The notes: generated by a model from the sequence alone, not told the origin. DNA of 64,000 nt from Diphasiastrum complanatum (GCA_029204225.1 CM055100.1:19496655-19560654); one strand, 5' to 3'; shown: positions 14,828-28,110, numbered from the stretch's first letter. Numbers and translations are program-made.

Positions 14828-15172
14828 TTCATCGCTGGTCGTAATGAAGCACTTGCCTCAATCTATCACACACGATGTATAGCTATCATTATCATGCTTT
14901 TTGAAGTATGCGGAAGGAAATCTTAATTCATCGCTGGTCCATCATTGGACAAGTACCCATAAGTATCAATGTTTTGATTATCTTGCTTAGGATAGATCGC
15001 TGCAGGTCCATCACTGAATATCAACCTATCCATCCTCAACAAGACTCTCCATTACTGAGTGAGCTTCATCACTGGTCCATCGCTAGACAACGGATAGAAT
15101 ATGGAGTAAAAATCATGCCAAAAACGGTAATATGAACCCTCACTGATCCATCGCTGGATAACAGATTCATAC
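14828..15172. repeat. Degenerate repeats of CATCRCTGGTCC
   Basis: Variants of TCATCGCTGGTCC/CATCACTGATCC recur at about 14828, 14927, 14996, 15066 and 15140, often doubled (CATCGCTGGTCCATCATTGG, CATCACTGGTCCATCGCTAG). Spacing is 70-100 bp. This lies in the part of copy A that copy B lacks. Confidence 0.6.
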
Positions 15173-15538
15173 ATTCCTATTTATCATCAACCACATCTGA
15201 TAACATTCATAAGTATACAAAGATGAGTGCAAATACATGGTACAAGCAAAACCACATACCATAGGGTTTAAAGCAGATAACTTAAATCCAGGGAGGGCGC
15301 CATCTCTTCCAAACTTCTTCTCATCATAAAGTAGAAGAAACTCCTTCAAGAATAGGCTACATGTAGTGGTTTCGTAGGAAGTATCGTGGAAGCTCCCCTT
15401 CAACCAAAAATGGTGGAAAAATTCTTTTTGAAAAAGTATCAAAACAAGTTGGGTTGGCAAAAAAGTTTAGGACCCTCATATCATAATTGTTTGTTTATAG
15501 CATGATCGAGGATAGTAATTTTTGATAAAGAAGAGTCC

Positions 15539-15712
<174 letters not shown>

Positions 15713-15774
15713 TCACCAACCGACCCGCAGCTAGGGAATCCCTTAGGGGACAGTTAGCTCCCCATAAGGGATAG

Positions 15775-18700
15775 CTAATTGCCCACCGTCAGACCTTTAA
15801 TACAGTGTGGTAGATCATAGGACAAACCAGGAAAAGTACTAGTCAGAAGCAGTTTGTTAATGATAAGGCATAGCTTTTCCCTCATAAAACCATTTTTCTG
15901 AAAAGCGTCTAGTAAGATAGCTACCTCTTTCATAAAAGTATCGTGATCGTTGCAGCAATACATAGCAGAAATAACCTGGGAAATAATCACTTTATATGAG
16001 TTGTAGACTGGCCTATTGGAAGCCAGATGTCCTGTAAGTATTGAAAAGGTAAGTCTCTTCTTTTATCAAACTTTGAAAGCTGATAAACACGGGTGCCAGG
16101 ATTAAAAGTAATCAAAATGTTTAAAAAACTAGTGGTGTTTGCTTCACAAGACTTTTTTCGATTTCAAGAAACTCTAGAGGATAAATCCAGAAAGGGTTAT
16201 CTGGTACTCTAATCTGATGTTTGTCCATAAATGCATCAATAATGAGATCATTTATGAAGCAAATGTCATCAATATATCTAAATGAGTGACAGAAAACATT
16301 CATATCCTTTCTGAGACCTAACTTGGCCAGTCTTTTAATAAATTGAGCTTCAAAGAACGCTAGGTACCAGTTACACCAAGTAGGTGAGCATGAAAAGACC
16401 ATCGATATACCATGAATCTATCTCCAGGTTTTGTTTCCTAGCCTGACAATACAATTGTCTATTAGGAAGGCATTCCACAAGCATATGCAATTTTGACGAA
16501 TATTGTACCACCCTTCCAATTTTTTATTATTCCATGGCCATTTAAAGGCATCCCTTTCTTGTTCCCATTTGAAACTCAGAAATGACTTATTAGAATGTTT
16601 GAACGCATATGAATGGATTTATTCATGATAGTTTTCAGCCCATCAGTGCCATCTAAAGGTATGCTTTCATAGCACTTAGAGATATCTGCAACCCATACAT
16701 TGGTAATCTTTGATGGTAAATTGAGATAAAAGTCGATCGAGGACTCGCACTGCCAAAATAAGCATGTATCCACATTTAGGATACCCTTGTATGTTTTTGC
16801 CTTAAGGCCTGCACCTTCCTTAAGGAATGGTGACAGCATACCAAGAGCTCCTGTCAGGAATTTTGCGAGTTTAGTAAAGCAACAGTCGTGCGCTTTGGTA
16901 TTCCATCTAGAAGATTCCTTGTGGGCTTTGTACGTACAAAGTAGATATGGCAAAGAGTCGTTTCCCATGAAGATGTTGGGTAAACATCCATTCAGCTTTT
17001 CCATGACATAAGTGATAGTTTCCATAACAGAGTTTTCTTGATCATTAGGAAAGGGGCTGAAGTAAGGACTATTAAGTCTATCTAGGGCAAGCTTCTATAC
17101 AAGGAATTTACATATGAAACTGGGATTGTGTTGTGCCTTGTCAATGCCATTAATGTAGAGCAGATTTGTCAGCCATAATCTTTCATTTTTAGCAGTTTGT
17201 ATTTTTGCAATAGTGTCCTTATTGCCATATAGCCAAGTTCTTTTTTACGAATTCCATGGCAATGTTTTTACATAAAGTCGCATGCTCCCTTACAGTTTCT
17301 TCATTTAAATGTTTGTGCGTAGGCAAAAGTTTGATCAACTTGAACCACCCATCATAAAGTTCAAAAGCCACCTCATTCACATTGTTTTTTCTTAAAGTAA
17401 TATGATTGAGACCCATCTCTAAAGATTTACTTAAAATCGGGCTCTTAACAATATTGCTATTCGTAGGAATAACATGCCCAAATTAATTTGCAACAAAGTT
17501 CTTGAATCTATTAAGAGATAAGCATTCACATGACTGTAAGTTTTCTATGTTAAACTCACGGAAAACATCATAGGGAAAATACCAAACATTTTTGACACTT
17601 GGTAGGTAAGTCCAACCGAACGTAATATCATGAAAGCGTTCATCTACAACAGCGAATAGTTTGAATAAAACATGAGCATAAAAAGTCTTCACATGGATTG
17701 GTTCAAAAACTCTATTACGGTAACATAGATGTAAAAAAGAGCTCCCTGAATCACTACTAGTGGTCAGTTGCAGACGTCTTGTTGCTGAGATGCTGACTTC
17801 TCTCCTTTCCGTTCTTTCCCCATCCTGCACACCAATTAATCTCGGTAAAAATTCAGCCATTTGATAGGTAGGTCGCTCTTTGTGCTACTTTGTCCTTCCT
17901 TTCCAGTAAATCGTCTTCTTTTTCCTGTCTCGTATGCAGATACTATGGAGTTTGGATTGTTGAAATTAAAATTGCCCATTCTTTTGCTTGTGTTCTGAAA
18001 GTATTTATCCTGGAGAGTGGAAAAGCTTGGTCGTTTAAGGAGACGCTCTATCTCTCGTACGTTTTCAACATTGCCTAGGTGTGATAGGAGTTTGGCAGAA
18101 GAATATTTGGCAAGCTCAATAGAGGCATCAACCATGTACTGTCGAATGAAAAGAAAGGTAAGGTGCGCCTTAACCACATCTCTGGCGGGGTTATGTAGCC
18201 ATAGGAAGAAAGCATTCATTTGGTTTTGAAGAGAAGCACCAGGGAAGAATTTGTCTAGGTTGTTCATCATATAACAAATGGCGTGGTCAAACCAGATAAT
18301 GGACGAATTGTTTTTGCATTCATCACCACATCTACATTTAGAGAAAGGCCGTTTCCAGTTCCAGATTCTTGCTTGGTGAAGGTTCATCCTATTGAAGCCA
18401 GTCTAAAAGTGTCCTCTGATTCTGACCTAGGTTTGCTCAGAAGGGCAATAGGAAGGCTCAAATTTGTTCATGCGAATAATAGTATCAAAGGCTACAAGAG
18501 CTTCAAGAAAATGATTTTTGTGTAAAGCAATGGACTTACAAACTTCTATCTCTTTTCCAGTAAGATGTGGCATCAAGATCCAAAGGTCGATAGCCACAGG
18601 GGCAAGAAAATTGACAGTAGAAAGGCTCCAAAGCTTATAGGCAGTAAAGGCAGATTTGAACTCAATAGTTTTGCTGGGCACAAAAGGGATTTGACAGTTT

Positions 18701-19020
18701 TTGGATTGGCAGATGTCATACGAAGATTGGTCACCAATATCACAGATATCTTGAGAAAACAATTCAAGTTGAGAAGCATTGTCCTCATCAAGCTCGTCTA
18801 AAAAGACCAAAGGATGTGGTGAAAGTGGTGCATCAGAGGAGGTATGTGGCACATCAACAGAAGAATTACCATTCTCATTCTCAAGGCACGCAAAGACTCT
18901 CCTAATGTGTAGATTAAAAAATCTTTCTTCTTCTTCAAATCTTTCGACAAATTCATTGAGCCGACCATACAGATCTTCTACCATATTCAACGTATCCTTC
19001 TTTTCAACAAACTCCAAATA
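15775..19020 (-). pseudogene. Penelope-like element coding region with reverse transcriptase, broken
   Basis: Minus-strand frames in order: 19017-18427 (acidic, coiled-coil-like start KKDTLNMVEDLYGRLNEFVE); 18387-17836 in the same frame after two TAG stops (ICYMMNNLDKFFPG); 17860-17483 and 17416-17219 after a frameshift; then reverse transcriptase blocks at 17025-16576 (PYLLCTYKAHKESSRW, VWVADISKCYESIPLDG) and 16402-16121 (MVFSCSPTWCNWYLAFFE, FCHSFRYIDDICFIN), followed by 15990-15775. The RT matches Penelope-like elements (SK.YESIPL with the first catalytic Asp, then YIDD). No GIY-YIG endonuclease is visible before the (GA)n at 15711, which suggests an endonuclease-lacking PLE or loss of the domain. 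At least two stops and three frameshifts mean no intact protein. Confidence 0.85.
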
Positions 19021-19024
19021 GATC

Positions 19025-19342
19025 TTAATTCAGTCCAAAGTCCCCAACAGCAGTCAAACACAAAACCTTATCTTCAGATCCAGCAGAAGAACAAGTAGCC
19101 CTATCAGTGTCAATGATAAAAGAATGCATCGTTACGACCTTTTTCATACAACAAATAAGCGTCTGAATAAAATGGTTAGGTGGAGGTAGGGGCTCCCCAT
19201 AACCCAAAAGAGCAGCATCTTGAAACCATCTTGTGGACTAAAACATGAAAACAGACCTTTGTTAGCTTATGAATCGGATAAAAGGTAAGGGTTTAGTACT
19301 ATCCCAACCAAGGAATAGTCGGAGTTACACCTCAAGGGTGCA
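19025..19342 (-). other. PLE leader between terminal repeat copy B and the coding region
   Basis: A 60-codon minus-strand ORF (19207-19025, starting MGYGEPLPPPNHFIQTLICC) precedes the main frame but is not in frame with it. It may be the broken N-terminus of the PLE protein. No domain is recognised. Confidence 0.35.
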
Positions 19343-20229
<887 letters not shown>

Positions 20230-20274
20230 TTGATTAAAGCCATGTGTGTGTGTGTGTGTGTGTGCGCACGCGCG

Positions 20275-21419
20275 TGAGAGAGATGCAATATTGCACTTAG
20301 TTTCTCTTGACAAAGCAAGGCTAAAAACTTTTGAAGCCTTTATTTATAATTCAATAAGGTAAAATATAGCTGAAAAGTAAAATACATTACTAAGAAGCGC
20401 CATAAAGCATAACCACTTTCAAGACGTCCAGCTGATACCTGCCACCGTACCACCGCACAAGTTAGTTTAGTGAGGAAGACAGGTGTCATAGTTGAGCGTC
20501 AGTTGTTATTTATGTCCAAAAGAAGTTATACTACTTAACAACTTTTAAATAGTGTTTTAAATCATAATCTAGTCTTCCCAAACAAGAAATGTTTTAGCGA
20601 TATATAGGCCAAGCCCTAATATTACCGTATCAGGGCGAGTGCCTTGCTGATCAGATTATGGGCAATTGGTCCATATCAGTTCGTTTTTAGTTATAGAAAG
20701 AGTATGAATACTGCTAACCGTTTATATTTTACTTAACCAAAAGACTTGGTGTGGACACGTGTGCTGGTATTATAGCAAATCCCTGCCATGCTAACCCAAG
20801 TGACCCTTGTAGGGCAAGGTATGTCATGCACTACTGTCCATACTCCTGAGCATATCTATGCTTTCCAGTTGTATCTCACCAAAGGTCTTAAGTAGCACTT
20901 ATTGGGGTAAGGTTAACTTTTGCCATGGTTGATTGTATGATTGTTTTTGAGCAAAACCATGCTATACAAAAATCATATATCAATCTTGGTATAGGGACAT
21001 TGCTTCAGATAGACATCATTAATTATCAGTAAGAGATTTTGAATGTTTTTACAAGGTATAAAGGCAGATTCGTGCCATTCTAACTCTTTCTGAAAAACTA
21101 CGTATCTCACGCATATCCATGCTGTCTAAGACCATTTTATTGGAGTCCCTACTGTTAGGTTTTTGACAAGGATTTCTTTAAGAATCATTTTGTCGATTTG
21201 CTTTTAAGATTGGCTGTAGTACATTTCTCTTAAGTTATTTTTTTTTAGTGTGTTGAGGAGACATAGATATCAAGATATAAGGAACTACTCATTATATGCT
21301 TGTTTGTGCTTCGTAGAATTTGCATAAGAATCGATAACGAGAAGTCATACTTGAATGTTTGTAGATGAGGCTTCTTGAGAGGATGCCATGGTGTATTTGC
21401 AAAGAAACTTGTTTCTCTT
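20275..21419 (-). repeat. PLE terminal-repeat-like sequence, copy C
   Basis: Begins TGCAATATTGCACTTAGTTT at a short GA run. It follows copies A and B through TTTCTCTTGACAAAGCAAG, the hairpin at 20422-20500, CTAGTCTTCCCAAAC and GGCCAAGCCCTAATATTACC, and reaches the GAGGATGCCATG block near 21376 (copy A: 14236). It is more diverged than A and B are from each other. An LTR of the GA-carrying Copia family is inserted at its end (21420). Confidence 0.7.
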
Positions 21420-22433
21420 TGTCGGAAAGAGGTGTTGTGAAAGATAGGTCGAAAAGAAACAAACTCGAATAAAAATAATTCGAACGTCTAGAAAGAAAAC
21501 TTTTCGTGCATAGTAGAATAAACTATCTTCCTCTTTCTCAATGCATGACTACGCCTATCAAAAATTGAACAAAGCAGTAGTGATAAAATCACTTTCAATC
21601 TTTAGCAACTAACTTTGAAATCGCTAGATACTAAGTGATTACGTAGCCAAATATAAAGCATCGAAAAACATCAGACAAATAATTAGTCACGAAGAACTAC
21701 GAAAAACATACATTCTGAGATGCAGTTGAATGCAACAAAAGATAGTATTGATTTAGTATGAAAATGAAACATAAGTAAATGAGTACAATAAGTTGCGGAT
21801 CAAAGTCGCGTACTCTATGCTATCTCTCAGCAACTAAAATGAAAGTCTGGATTAAGCGCAATGCTGATAAGTAGTAGCGCAATAGCAATCTCTAAAACAA
21901 CTCTAAGAAGTGAGCTAGAATGCTCAGGAGTGTTCAAGCTTGCAGGCTTGAGAGAGAGAGAGAGCTAACTATTCAAATGCTTGCTGATTTTCTAAATTTC
22001 TTTGATGATAATAAAGTATGAATATGAACAGGTATATATATACTAAGCAATTAGGTCATCAAATGTGATCGCCAGTTGGTTGGTATCCGCTGGCATCCAT
22101 CCAGTTAGTTCTTTCTCAAAAATTGATTGCTGATAAGCGGTGGAAATTGGCCATAAATAGTCTGTTTGCATAAATGAACCAAAACTGTCACTCTGCAAAA
22201 ATGAACTAAAACAGCCACAGGTGAAGATGTCGCAAAAAGACGACAGTATCGGCATCTTGCGAAAAACCCGACAGTGCCCTTTAATCTCATTTAGGGTTGC
22301 CCCACACTTTGCCGGAGTCATTTTCTTAGCATTTGAGGCTCTTTAGAAAAAGCGAAAAAATGCGACTCTGCATTTTTACACGCAAATGAGGACAGACAAA
22401 AAATGCGAAAAAGGATAACATGTGACACTGATA
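21420..22433 (-). mobile_element. Truncated Copia LTR with a short GA run
   Basis: TGTCGGAAAGAGG at 21420 begins the same LTR as at 10359. Homology continues through GGAATAAACTATCTTCCTC, ATGACTACGCCTATC, GTGATTACGTAGCC, TGAGAGAGAGAGAGAG (about 15 bp, versus 171 bp in the 10359 copy) and the AAATGCGACTCTGCATTTTTAC block. It stops near GTGACACTG at 22433, so the last ~120 bp are missing. Confidence 0.8.
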
Positions 22434-22639
22434 TGCATGATGGGTGACCATTGATTGTAAGTGGAGTTAAGTCTGCTAAGCATGATGATTGCATGGGCAC
22501 ATGCACAAGATTCCAGACTCTATGTATACTGGTAGAGACTCACCCTCCAAATCAATGGGACTTGTTTTTGATAACTTGTCTTACTTCTCTCACCACGCGT
22601 TCACTTACCATGACTTGGGAGTGAGGTGCTAATTGTGAA

Positions 22640-23289
22640 CATTGTCATCTATTTTTGTTGGTTTTATTTGCAATTTGGAGGCCAAAATTAGATTTAAAGT
22701 TAGAGATACATTTCTTCATGTTAATAAGACCTAGAAATATTAACTTTAATATTTTCATTTTTAGTACGTATTTGGTGGGTCAAGGTCAGATTTGGACCTA
22801 ATGACACTTGGTGATTAGATACAATGAAACTAGTCACTTAAAATTAGATTTTTTGGTAAGTACTTGGAAACTACCAATTAGGGCAATATTTGGCAAGTTG
22901 CCAAATGACATATTACTACGCTATATAGCAAGACTAGTGTGGAGAAACTTGTCAAATGTTCTCATTATCTTTGGAGAGCTTTCTTCTTCTATCCTCTTGT
23001 CTTCTTCTATCCCTTCTCTCTTGATATTGGTGATTTTAGTGTGTAGAATGCATCTAAACTTGTATGGAATGATTTCACATGTCTGAGGACTGTTGAATAG
23101 CTGCTATAGTACGGACATGGACAATTACCCCTTGGATTTTATGATTTAATGTGTATTTTTCATGATTTCACCTAAACTAGCATGCTAGAATGGAGATTTT
23201 CTACATTGTTGATCTTGTGTGATGTGCACCAAATTTAGCCAAAGATCATAGATCCATTTATGTCATCATTGGATCTGATTTTTTCACAT
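22640..23289 (+). repeat. Diverged LTR related to the intact Copia LTR
   Basis: Starts around TGTTGGTTTTATTTGC, shares GGAGGCCAAAA...AAAGTTAGAGATACAT...AGACCTAG with the LTR at 27458, then AGTACGGACATGGACA (LTR: AAGTACGGACAGGGACA), and ends GGATCTGATTTTTTCACA exactly as the intact LTR ends GGATCTGAGTTTTTCACA. The following TTGATGTTG is not a usable PBS and no internal coding region follows, so it is a solo or decayed LTR. Confidence 0.65.
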
Positions 23290-24660
23290 TGATGTTGTAG
23301 GAAGATCTCTATTTGGTTGGGTGGTTTTGCCTCCCATAAATCTCTATCGTGTTTCTTTTCTAACCTAATTTCTTGGGTGGTCTTTACACACAAGCACTCA
23401 CCTAGTAATTGACGATGTGGTAGGTTCTCTCTAGTGAGATTGTTTTCTTTGTACACACTGACACATGATCATTGTTAAGGGACCACAATGCGTAGAATCT
23501 TTGAGGCCACTTCATTTATCATTTGTTGGGACAACTATCTTTCCTTTTGCCACGTCTTAAGCATAGCATGGCAACGTCATAAAAATTAGACCATTCTTAA
23601 ATGTATTAGATACTTTTGGAATGTTGGACAAACATTGAGAGCTCATCGCAAATTCACATTCACATCTTAGCCCTTAACAAATTAGCCACAAGAACACTCA
23701 TGTCATCAAGAAGACAGACATCAATTTTCATAATCATTTTAACAAGTGTTTTCCATGTTAAAAAAGTTTTTGATTTTAAAGGCATTCACATAGTCAATGC
23801 ACTAATCAAAAGCTCTCTATAGTCTTTATGTTAAAAGAGAGTGACTCAAAATCCACTTTGAGGCACTCTCTTTCAATTACACACATAAGAATGAGTGCTT
23901 GATTTGAACAATTTTAGTTGTCTCTCTCTCAAATAAAACTTTTCAATTTTTTTAATAAAATTGTCCTTTTTTATGAACATCTAAAAAAGTCGCTATATTT
24001 TACACCTCAAAATTTCATATATATGCCTAGTTTAATCTAATATTCTTCCATTCTTGGATAAATTCTTTTCAATTTATGCTAAAGTGTCCTCTCTGTATGG
24101 GCATCTAGAAAAGTGGTTATATTTTACACTCAAAATTCAATTGATGCTAAACTCTCTCTCAAATTTCATTGCTTGAAAATGGGGAGGTGCTCTTGTTGGG
24201 AAGGTGATATTGTGTAAAAACCTTGCCTTTCTATTAATATGTGGAGGATAAGTGTGAGAGGTGAGTGCATTTAAGCCTTTGTGTCTTTACAGCCCAATTG
24301 TCATCGTTGTTGCATAGAGTATAGGCACTTATCTGGTTGTCCCTAACTTGCAATGTAAATATTGCATGGTTGAGCTGATTACGACAATGATTCGGTGGAT
24401 CCAAATCACGATCCAATGGCCAAGAGCCTTCTTTCTTGCCAATAAAATTCTCAAGAGTGAAGACGTGAGGGAGGGGGTCGGAAGGAACTGGGGTGGGTAA
24501 ACATAGTATTATGATGTGCCATTTTGTAATAAGTTCATGTAAATTTGTTGTTCTGATTGTGACAAGCAAGCATGCCTACTCCTATAAGCAGGCTGCTCCT
24601 GTTTACTGAATCCTGATCTATGAATGAAGAAAAGTCACTACATTTCTAAATTTGGGTTGC
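23290..24660. other. No gene recognised
   Basis: About 1.4 kb of AT-rich DNA. It has two weakly similar segments containing TTTTCAATTT and TCTAGAAAAGT-like sequence near 23940-24000 and 24060-24130, but no protein, exon or element end. Confidence 0.4.
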
Positions 24661-24667
24661 ATTTGGT

Positions 24668-25008
24668 CAAGGTCTCGATCTCCTTAAGGCTGACTCTCCA
24701 ACAGGCCATATCTCTGGTCTTGTTCAAGGTCTCAATCTCCTTAAGGCTCACTCTCCAACAGGCCATATCTCTGGTCTTGTTCAAGGTCTCATCTGCTTAA
24801 GGCTCACTCTCCAACAAGCCCTATCTCTGGTGTTATTCAAGGTCTCAATCTCCTTAAGGCTCACTCTCCAACAGGACATATCTCTGGTCTTGTTCAAGGT
24901 CTCAATCTGCTTAAGGCTCACTCTCCAACAGGCCCTATCTCTGGTGTTATTCAAGGTCTCAATCTCCTCAAGGGTGACGCCCCAACAGGCCCTATCTATG
25001 TCAAAGGA
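24668..25008. repeat. Six-unit 57-bp tandem minisatellite
   Basis: Units starting CAAGGTCTC begin at 24668, 24725, 24782, 24838, 24895 and 24952 (period 57, one of 56). Two unit types alternate (CATATCTCTGGTCTTGTT and CCCTATCTCTGGTGTTATT), which implies later duplication of a 114-bp dimer. On the minus strand the array is open as a 19-residue repeat (for example ETLNNTRDRACWRVSLKQI) within an ORF of 91 codons starting at 25056. No known protein repeat is recognised, so coding status is uncertain. Confidence 0.92.
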
Positions 25009-25109
25009 GTTCCAAGTTTTTAGCAAACTGTCAACTAACTGAAACCAAAACATCAAAAATACCCTTCTTCTTAAAAGGTTTGATTAAATACCAAATGTAA
25101 AATTTTTTA

Positions 25110-25245
25110 GAATACAACAAGATTATGCATCTAGAGTTTGAAATCTTTTTACATTTTTTGTGAGAGAAGTAGCCGTGATACAACAAGATTTTGCATCCAG
25201 AGTTTGAAATATTTTTACATTTTTGGTGAGAAAAGTAGCCATAAA
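25110..25245. repeat. About 69-bp tandem duplication
   Basis: ATACAACAAGATT(A/T)TGCATC(T/C)AGAG through TTTTTACATTTTT(T/G)GTGAGA(G/A)AAGTAGCC occurs twice in succession with few differences. It is not coding in any recognised frame. Confidence 0.8.
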
Positions 25246-25443
25246 AGATATGACTGATAGAAAAGCCAAAACAGAAGCTGGGTATGCAGGTCAGATTCAA
25301 ATTTAAAAATTCAAAAGCCCGTCACCATCCCTTTCTACAGAAGGAAAGTCATTGTAATGAGATTGCTTGTTATTGTTTAGATCCTCCTCCCTCGGTGTTG
25401 TATGGAGATTCTCGAGACCTACATCATCCATGTCTCATCCATC

Positions 25444-25466
25444 CTATATATATATATATATATATA
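25444..25466 (+). promoter_or_regulatory. TA-repeat / possible TATA region of the nodulin-like gene
   Basis: CCTATATATATATATATATATA lies 270-290 bp upstream of the ATG at 25735. It could supply a TATA box, but the same sequence is also a simple TA repeat and no other core element confirms it. Confidence 0.35.
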
Positions 25467-25734
25467 ACGTTAGAAACAAGATGGACTAGCAGGAGAAGGA
25501 ATATCTACATTTGCCTGTTTAATCTTCCGATTTCAATCGCCCACAAACCACATTTGCATGCCGGTCCAATTTGCATTTTTTGCATCTTTTCTCTATTCTG
25601 AGCAATTGGGCTGTTGTGGGCGGATCTATGCCAAGGCAAAATTTAGAGCTTTGCTCTCAAGCTCTTGCCTTTGCCTTCTTTCACGTAAAGTTTGTGCATT
25701 GTAAGAGATAGGGAGCTATAGAATCCAGGTAAAG

Positions 25735-26061
25735 ATGGCTGATCGATTGAAGAGGCTTGGGACGAGCAGGTGGCTGGTTCTCGTGGCATCCATGTGGTTG
25801 CAGGCATGTGCTGGTGTGGGATACATGTATGGAAGCTATTCTCCTGTGATCAAGAGGAGGATGGGCTATAACCAGAAGCAGATGAATACTCTTGGAGTGG
25901 CCAAGGATATGGGCGATAGCGTTGGCCTCCTTGCAGGCGCCTTTTCGGATATGATGCCATCTTGGGGGCTGATTGCCATTGGCGGTCTACTCAATTGTTT
26001 TGGATACGGTTGGCTATGGCTCATTGTCAATTTCTCAGTCAGCCCTCTGCCCTTCTGGATG
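25735..26061 (+). CDS. Nodulin-like gene exon 1
   Basis: ATG at 25735 (context AAAGATGGCT) starts MADRLKRLGTSRWLVLVASM. The exon includes the first two to three membrane segments (WLQACAGVGYMYGSYSPVIK; LIAIGGLLNCFGYGWLWLIV). It ends ...PLPFWM at 26061, followed by the donor ATG|GTAAGT (phase 0). The family motif here is normally LPFWQM, so exon 1 plus exon 2 read PFWM-ICGLICIGTNGE, a good fit. Confidence 0.85.
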
Positions 26062-26375
26062 GTAAGTTTTTTCACCATCTCTTAAGGGCGCACATTTGCC
26101 GTGGATTTTTTGTGGGAGCCTGTCAGTGTGAAGAAAGTTTCAGCAAAGTTGCTCACAATTCAAGTTGGTGTGAATGATCTCTGTAGAAATCATCACCGAT
26201 GCGTTTCCACTTATGAGAGGAACTTTCATATCATTCACAGCTGATCTCCAGTTTCAATTGCAGATTTGTCCGCTTAGATCTTGCAGAGCCGACACTTTAT
26301 TCTCTTTCCTGCAAAACTTAGACACTTTGAAAGATGGCTTTTAATCTGGTTTCGGAACTGCTGTTTTTGGAACAG

Positions 26376-27379
26376 ATTTGTGGCCTGATATGTATTGGCA
26401 CCAATGGAGAGACATTTTTAAACACAACTACTCTTGTGTCATGTGTTCGCAACTTTCCAAGAAATCGAGGTCCAGTTGTTGGAATATTGAAAGGGTTGGC
26501 TGGCCTCTGTGGAGCTATTCTTACACTGATATATGCTGCTGTGGTTGCTCCAAACCAGGCTGCTGTAATTCTCATTATTGCATTGGGACCCGCAGTGATT
26601 GCTTTTTCATTAATGTATGTGATCAGGCCAATCGGAAGCTCACCTGAACAAGATCCGCTAGAGTCCCACTATTTCAATTGGATCTATGCTATATGTCTTG
26701 TTCTTGCAGGATATTTAATGATTGTTCTACTTGTTCAAGATTTTGTTGAGGTCAATACCTTGATGAGCGTCACGTTTGCATTTGGTATGTTCATGGTACT
26801 GGTCTTACCTTTAGCTATACCAATCCATTCAGCAATTGCTAGTGATGAAAAGACTTTTTCTATTGGGGAGGCGGGCTCCTCAAAGCCAGCTGAAACAATC
26901 GAAAAATTGATAACTCCTCTGCTTCGTAGTCAATCTTGTCTGACAGAGATGCACCTAAGCCAGTCCCAGACTAGCGATGCAGAAAAGCAGACTAGCGGCA
27001 ATAATGAGGGTCTCCTTTTTAGTGAGATGGAAGACGAGAAGCTGAAAGAAATTCCAGAACCTATAAGACAGAAAAGGCTTGCACATTTGCATTCTGATTT
27101 GTTAAAAGCTGTCGCGGAAGGTGCTGTGAAGTTGAAGAGAAAGAGTCCCCACAGAGGAGAAGATTTCAGTTTAAGAGAGGCGCTCCTCAAAGCTGACTTT
27201 TGGCTTCTGTTTTTTGCTCTCTACTGTGGAGCAGGGTCAGGCTTGACTGTGATCGACAATTTAGGGCAGATGGGCGAAGCACTAGGTTATTCAAGTGCGC
27301 ACATTTTTGTATCTTTGATAAGTATCTGGAATTTTCTTGGTCGTCTTGGAGGGGGTTATGCTTCGGAGATCATTGCAAG
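26376..27379 (+). CDS. Nodulin-like gene exon 2
   Basis: The acceptor TTGGAACAG|ATTTGTGGC gives phase-0 entry at 26376. The exon holds most of the Nodulin_N region (CIGTNGETFLNTTTLVSCVR, FPRNRGPVVGILKGLAG), several membrane segments (AVILIIALGPAVIAFSLMYV, WIYAICLVLAGYLMIVLLVQ, LMSVTFAFGMFMVLVLPLAI), a hydrophilic cytoplasmic loop rich in Ser/Glu/Lys (about residues 180-260 of the ORF) and FSLREALLKADFWLLFFALY with CGAGSGLTVIDNLGQMGEAL. It ends at AG|GTGAGC (27379). The reading frame is open throughout, so decay, if any, is recent or limited to the 3' part. Confidence 0.85.
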
Positions 27380-27452
27380 GTGAGCTGCCCTTCTGGATTT
27401 GAAAGGGTTCTCTATCTTAGAATAGCTTGAAATTCTGCCAAAAACTCAAGGA

Positions 27453-27457
27453 TAAGC
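27453..27457. other. Target-site duplication, left copy (TAAGC)
   Basis: TAAGC directly precedes the 5' LTR and is repeated exactly at 33319-33323 after the 3' LTR. Five bases is the usual Copia duplication length. Confidence 0.95.
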
Positions 27458-28110
27458 TGTGAAAAATTGTCAACTAGTAGTATTTTCCTAACTTGAGATT
27501 TTGAAGGCCTATGGCCAAATAAAAGTTAGAGATAGGTTCATACATGTATGTAGAGGCCCAAAGTATGTGTACACTACTTTTGAGGTCACATTAATTAGAG
27601 GAGGTCGAGTGTGGAGCTCTTCTATTGGCTCATAATTTGGTGCATTCCTATTTGACCAAATTTCTAGGTATATGGGTGAATCCTATTGGACCCCAATTTT
27701 AGCCTATCATAAGACAAGTGGCCAAGAGGCACTATGGCTGCTATAAATAGCCATCTCCACGAGTATGTACACATCTCATTTTCATTCTATTGAATGAATG
27801 TTATGCTCTTTGAAGGTCCATCTTCTTCTCTCTCACTTTTTTGTTCATATCTTGCATTCTAGCCACTAGAATTGTGATTTCTTTGTTGCTATGGCTTCAC
27901 ACGTGTGAAATGCAGGTTGTAGGCTCTGAAGTACGGACAGGGACAGCAAGTTTCTGTTTGTGGAAGCTTATGATCAGATTTTGATGTTTAGTTGATGTTT
28001 AGTATGCTTAACATCACAATTTCTATCATTTTTTCAATCTAGATGTGCATAACTTCCATGGCCAAGATCTTTATGAAACTTTAGCATCTTTTGGATCTGA
28101 GTTTTTCACA
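27458..28110 (+). repeat. Copia 5' LTR
   Basis: TGTGAAAAATTG to GAGTTTTTCACA, 653 bp. A TATA box (CTATAAATAG at 27741) would start transcription in the LTR. CACACGTGTGAAA near 27898 is a palindromic candidate regulatory motif; similar motifs occur in the LTR at 46723. Confidence 0.95.
27741..27750 (+). promoter_or_regulatory. TATA box of the Copia LTR
   Basis: CTATAAATAG sits about 370 bp before the LTR end, the usual position for the U3/R promoter. The same sequence is present in the 3' LTR at 32949-32958, from where it could drive outward transcription toward the terminal exon. Confidence 0.7.

Noticed and set aside
24668-25008. CRISPR-like array
   Set aside because: The units are contiguous without distinct spacers, and the context is a plant nuclear genome.
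26930-27190. Minus-strand 86-codon ORF
   Set aside because: It is the shadow of the hydrophilic loop of nodulin-like exon 2.
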